Assembly (NCBI GenBank): GCA_026225275.1
Contig: JAMFSL010000148.1
Location: 1-60,337, forward strand
Length of the DNA: 60,337 nucleotides
Origin: Puia dinghuensis
Lineage (GTDB): Bacteria > Bacteroidota > Bacteroidia > Chitinophagales > Chitinophagaceae
Direction: 5' to 3'
Numbering within the stretch: the first letter of the stretch is position 1; the number at the start of each line of letters is the position of its first letter. Below, piece after piece: positions 57,582 to 60,337 of this stretch. The translations under genes were made by a program, and so were the position numbers. The notes below the pieces were generated by a model. The model was not told the origin of the DNA and did not search any database. It saw only the letters and a list, made by a program, of their open reading frames with translations.

Positions 57582-57848
57582 ATGATTAAAAAACATTCCG
57601 GTCTCGATCTCTTAAAACAAAATTTTAACAGCGTTGAAGTGAAGTTCATCGATTTCTTCGAAAAAGGAGAGCCGCGCTGGCCGATGGAAAAACGCGACTA
57701 CCTCAGAAATCACCATCAAAGCCTGGATCAGTTCTTTCCAGCTACCATCTCCTGGGAAAAACTGAAGCTACATGGACTGCCGGAAAGCATTGCAAAGGAA
57801 GTCCATGCGGCCTACGAAGCGTTTCAACGGGGTGAGGAATACAACTGA
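57582..57848 (+). CDS. Small hypothetical protein
   Basis: An 88-residue protein from the ATG at 57582. The charged, helical sequence IKKHSGLDLLKQNFNSVEVKFIDFFEKGEPRW is followed by LPESIAKEVHAAYEAFQRGEEYN. No domain recognised. Upstream in-frame codons lie inside the divergent gene and are not used. A terminator follows at 57877. Confidence 0.65.
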   Translation: MIKKHSGLDLLKQNFNSVEVKFIDFFEKGEPRWPMEKRDYLRNHHQSLDQFFPATISWEKLKLHGLPESIAKEVHAAYEAFQRGEEYN

Positions 57849-57876
57849 TAACTAATCAACCGATACAGATTATTTC

Positions 57877-57904
57877 AAAAGCCTCCAGATCGCTGAAGGC
57901 TTTT
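57877..57904. terminator. Bidirectional terminator
   Basis: Stem AAAAGCCT-CAG/CTG-AGGCTTTT with one mismatch and loop ATCG; T-rich tail (TTTTATTTTAT) on the plus side and A-run on the other. Serves both convergent genes 57582-57848 and 57933-58232. Confidence 0.85.
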
Positions 57905-57932
57905 ATTTTATGATGTTTATCGTCCACGGCTA

Positions 57933-58232
57933 CTACCAACGACTACCTTTATCCCGGGAATAAGACCCGCCACCACCGCCGCTACGGTTGTCCGTTTTAG
58001 GCCTTGCCTTTGTTACCGATATGGCTCTGCCGTCTACCTGCGTCCCGTCCAGGCTCTTCATAGCTTCTTCAGCTGCTGCATCGGCCATTTCTACAAAGCC
58101 GAACCCACGCGATCTCCCAGTTTCTCTGTCCATCACAACCTTAGCTGAAGTCACTTCTCCGAATTTGTTGAAAAGAGTCTTCAACTCTTCATCATTTACC
58201 TGAAATCCCAGGTTTGAAACGTACATGTTCAT
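57933..58232 (-). CDS. Single-RRM RNA-binding protein with Gly-rich tail
   Basis: A 99-residue protein from the ATG at 58232. Canonical RNP2 MYVSNL (3-8) and RNP1 RGFGFVEM (41-48) with both aromatics. The helix AAAEEAMKSLDGTQVDGRAISVTKARPK completes the RRM. The tail NRSGGGGGSYSRDKGSRW is RGG-like. This is the rbp type of small RNA-binding protein found in cyanobacteria and Bacteroidota, often cold-induced and acting as RNA chaperone or post-transcriptional regulator. Confidence 0.93.
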   Translation of the reverse strand: MNMYVSNLGFQVNDEELKTLFNKFGEVTSAKVVMDRETGRSRGFGFVEMADAAAEEAMKSLDGTQVDGRAISVTKARPKTDNRSGGGGGSYSRDKGSRW

Positions 58233-58559
58233 ACAATAAAAATTAAATAGTTTTAAAAATACTGAGCCAATGCAATAAAAAGTAGAAGAAACGGAACCGG
58301 AAGAATAGTAGAGAAAAGAAGCGAATCGATTACTTAATGTTGTACATCTCAATAATATCCGATAAAGATAGCCATTATAAACGCCGTGGCCTAATAAATC
58401 TTCAGCAAAGAATTAACATGAGGGGGTAAAGATAAATTAGCATTCCCGGGAATTAATCGATAACTTGCTTGCATTCCTTACATGGCGTACTATAGTCTGA
58501 TCTGCCTGCAGACCCTACATCAGTTCGTACGAATAAGTTGCCATCTTAAATCTTGTCTC
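58233..58559. other. Divergent intergenic region between two RRM genes
   Basis: No coding signal recognised. It contains the 12-bp palindrome ATTCCCGGGAAT at 58442-58453 and two ATCGAT-type words near 58327 and 58457. Promoters or a structured leader for the RRM genes may lie here; no exact TAnnTTTG box was found next to either start. Confidence 0.45.
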
Positions 58560-58790
58560 ATGCAGATCTTCATTGGCAATCTCAACAGAATGACCACTGC
58601 CCGCCATCTCGCCGACCTCTTTCTCCCTTATGGAATGGTACATACCGTAAAGATCATCAGCGACCAGCTGACAGGTCACTCGCTGGGCTATGGCTATATC
58701 GAAATGGAGCCCAATTGCGGCAAACTCGCCGTCCAGCGGCTGGATCATCGCCTGTTCATGAACTCCTATATGGAAGTCAAAGAAGTCTGA
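58560..58790 (+). CDS. Minimal single-RRM RNA-binding protein
   Basis: A 76-residue protein from the ATG at 58560, placed exactly at RNP2 (MQIFIGNLNRMTT). RNP1 is LGYGYIEM with both aromatic residues kept. LADLFLPYGMVHTVKIISDQLTG and CGKLAVQRLDHRLFMNSYMEVKEV fill the remaining fold. It has no Gly-rich tail, unlike its divergent neighbour. Confidence 0.88.
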   Translation: MQIFIGNLNRMTTARHLADLFLPYGMVHTVKIISDQLTGHSLGYGYIEMEPNCGKLAVQRLDHRLFMNSYMEVKEV

Positions 58791-58838
58791 GTTTGTTTGA
58801 CTTTTTTGCTTTGACTTTGAGTCTGTTTGACTTTTTTA

Positions 58839-60337
58839 CTATTGGACCGATCGATCGAATGCCGCCGTCAACACCTGACCATTGCGTTTTACCTGTACCC
58901 ATATCCTGTACATTCCTGGCTGCGGAAAGACATAGGGGAAACTGACCATGTTGCCCATCTTCATACCGCCCGTCGTGTCCATGGCAGGCATATTCATCTG
59001 CTTCATCAGAAAAACATTCCGCTCATTCTCCGGCATAGCCTTTATCCTGCCGACCAATTCATCGATACTGTCGCGGAAAGCCTTCCGGTCCGCATGGCGG
59101 TAATCCATATCAGGATGATTGATCCGATCGATCATCCCTTCCTGTGCAGCCACCGAATAGGTCCCTACCGGATGCAGATGGATATAGGTGCTGCCATCAT
59201 CTTTAATAATGGCTGCATGGGCCATCATTCCGAGGTAAGGCTGTAAAGAGGCCGGTTGCTTGTCGGCATCCAGTACTTCAAACTTAAGGTTATACAATGA
59301 TCCTGCCTCATAAGATTCCCCCGCCGGCCCTTCCATCATCATCATCGATCCGTCCCGCATCCGGACACCTGTTCCGGGTTTGCCGCAAACGATCGCATGG
59401 TCATCGCCACGAAAAGGATTGTCGATAATATTATTGGGCAACGCATAGGCGTAGGCGTCATCAGGGTCCAGTTTGTGCAGGCTGTCAGTCAGGTTTTCAC
59501 CAATGTTGAAGGTATCTTTCAATGTCTCGGTAAATCCCGATAAATAAACGATATCGGCAAATGCCAGGTAACGGCCTTTCGGCAGTGGCGGCAGGATGCT
59601 GTGAAAGGTGGCGGAATCCGTTCGGGCAGGGTGTAAGTGCGCAAACGCATCCATACCCGGAATACGCACCACAAACAAATGCATCAGCTTCCCATGATCG
59701 GGCACCAGAAAGGGCAATGAATATAGCCGCTGGCCGGTCGAATCGATCCGGATAGTCAGGTCGTTCATCCCATTATCGCTATGCAGCTGGTAGGCGGCGT
59801 GCATCGGCTTAAACATAAAACGCCGATAGCGGCTGGCCCAATGCTGCCACCAGGAGTTACCGCCGAAGACGATCAGAGAAGACAGGACGGCAGCCGATAC
59901 GAAGGCGATCCGTTTAGACCGCCGCCGGCTGAGAGTGAGGTCCTGGCCTTTTTGCGTCAACGCCTCCGCCACACTCGACCCGATGATCGTCACCAACAAC
60001 ACGAACAGCAACAGGCCCACTCCGACGAGGATATAGCCCTTCACCGCAGGCAACTTTTTTTCCGCTGTTGAAACAGCCATGATGGTCACGACCAGCTCAC
60101 CCTTTCCCAGGGCACCCTGTACCTGCAGCAGCAAGCTGGATGAACCAACCGTCATCAGCCAGACCTTACCGCTGAATTGCCCGGGCTGCCCGGCTACCGG
60201 TTGCAATGGGTCGGCAGAAGGCGCACCCTCGCGGCCGGAATAAAAATAGACCGGCTGGGCCGCGACGCTGACGCCGCCTGGGTTATCCAGATAAACAGTC
60301 ACGATGGCGGTGCCGGGGATGACATCCGGCGGCTTGA
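58839..60337 (-). CDS. Membrane protein with His/Met-rich extracytoplasmic domains, 5' end beyond window
   Basis: The frame is open to the right edge of the window, so the N-terminus is missing; at least 498 residues remain. It starts within an extracytoplasmic beta domain. TM helices follow ([29 protein letters not shown] and [18 protein letters not shown]). Two related outer domains come next: [25 protein letters not shown], and [27 protein letters not shown]. The Met-rich loop [20 protein letters not shown] lies between the last strands. His/Met clusters suggest copper handling, but I do not recognise a named family. Confidence 0.7.
   Translation of the reverse strand, partial: KPPDVIPGTAIVTVYLDNPGGVSVAAQPVYFYSGREGAPSADPLQPVAGQPGQFSGKVWLMTVGSSSLLLQVQGALGKGELVVTIMAVSTAEKKLPAVKGYILVGVGLLLFVLLVTIIGSSVAEALTQKGQDLTLSRRRSKRIAFVSAAVLSSLIVFGGNSWWQHWASRYRRFMFKPMHAAYQLHSDNGMNDLTIRIDSTGQRLYSLPFLVPDHGKLMHLFVVRIPGMDAFAHLHPARTDSATFHSILPPLPKGRYLAFADIVYLSGFTETLKDTFNIGENLTDSLHKLDPDDAYAYALPNNIIDNPFRGDDHAIVCGKPGTGVRMRDGSMMMMEGPAGESYEAGSLYNLKFEVLDADKQPASLQPYLGMMAHAAIIKDDGSTYIHLHPVGTYSVAAQEGMIDRINHPDMDYRHADRKAFRDSIDELVGRIKAMPENERNVFLMKQMNMPAMDTTGGMKMGNMVSFPYVFPQPGMYRIWVQVKRNGQVLTAAFDRSVQ

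Overview
The window is a stretch of a Bacteroidota chromosome, most likely a Chitinophagaceae-type soil bacterium. This rests on gene families (SusC/SusD pair, ECF sigma/FecR with an STN-domain SusC, OMP_b-brl TonB receptors, LytTR regulators, MacB/FtsX permeases, NIPSNAP, DUF1080, DUF3570/DUF4266, RRM proteins) and on several matches to the Bacteroidota -7 promoter element TAnnTTTG. No rRNA, tRNA, transposase, phage gene or CRISPR array was recognised.

Layout. 1-9.4 kb: partial NIPSNAP protein, aldo/keto reductase, small unknowns, a LytTR regulator followed by a hybrid kinase ending in REC and HPt, a beta-propeller protein and a TonB-linked outer-membrane receptor. 9.3-14.0 kb: a second receptor with a MerR gene, divergent from a LytS-type kinase/LytTR pair. 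14.1-17.5 kb: a BlaI/M56-peptidase pair behind a clear double operator, a collapsed ABC permease and a small secreted protein. 17.6-20.3 kb: ApbE-DUF2271, HD hydrolase, EamA transporter.

20.3-27.6 kb holds a tight leftward operon: DUF4266, DUF3570, ApbE-DUF2271, PepSY membrane protein, two triple-repeat secreted paralogues, thioredoxin and ApbE. It looks like an envelope flavin/thiol electron-transfer module. A cytochrome-b561-like remnant lies upstream and a surface-antigen remnant lies at the downstream end. ChrA follows to the right.

29.1-36.4 kb is AT-richer by eye and full of fragments. It contains the most unusual gene of the window: one polypeptide joining an ABC-transporter ATPase to a MutS core/ATPase, overlapping a gene for a small membrane protein. 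Upstream in the same direction are a histidine kinase with nine or ten 21-residue repeats and a single-domain response regulator.

36.5-49.8 kb: GH43 glycosidase, SDR/ArsR pair, two serine hydrolases, FAD monooxygenase/AraC pair, YtxH protein and DUF1080 hydrolase. 46.2-56.8 kb: a leftward uptake locus (ECF sigma, FecR, SusC with STN, SusD, giant FG-GAP/ASPIC lipoprotein) with a convergent esterase. 57-60.3 kb: three single-RRM proteins among small unknown genes and a partial membrane protein with His/Met-rich outer domains.

The recurrent theme is envelope work: uptake receptors, their regulators, redox modification and many decayed membrane-protein genes. All functions are inferred from sequence motifs read by eye; no database search was run.
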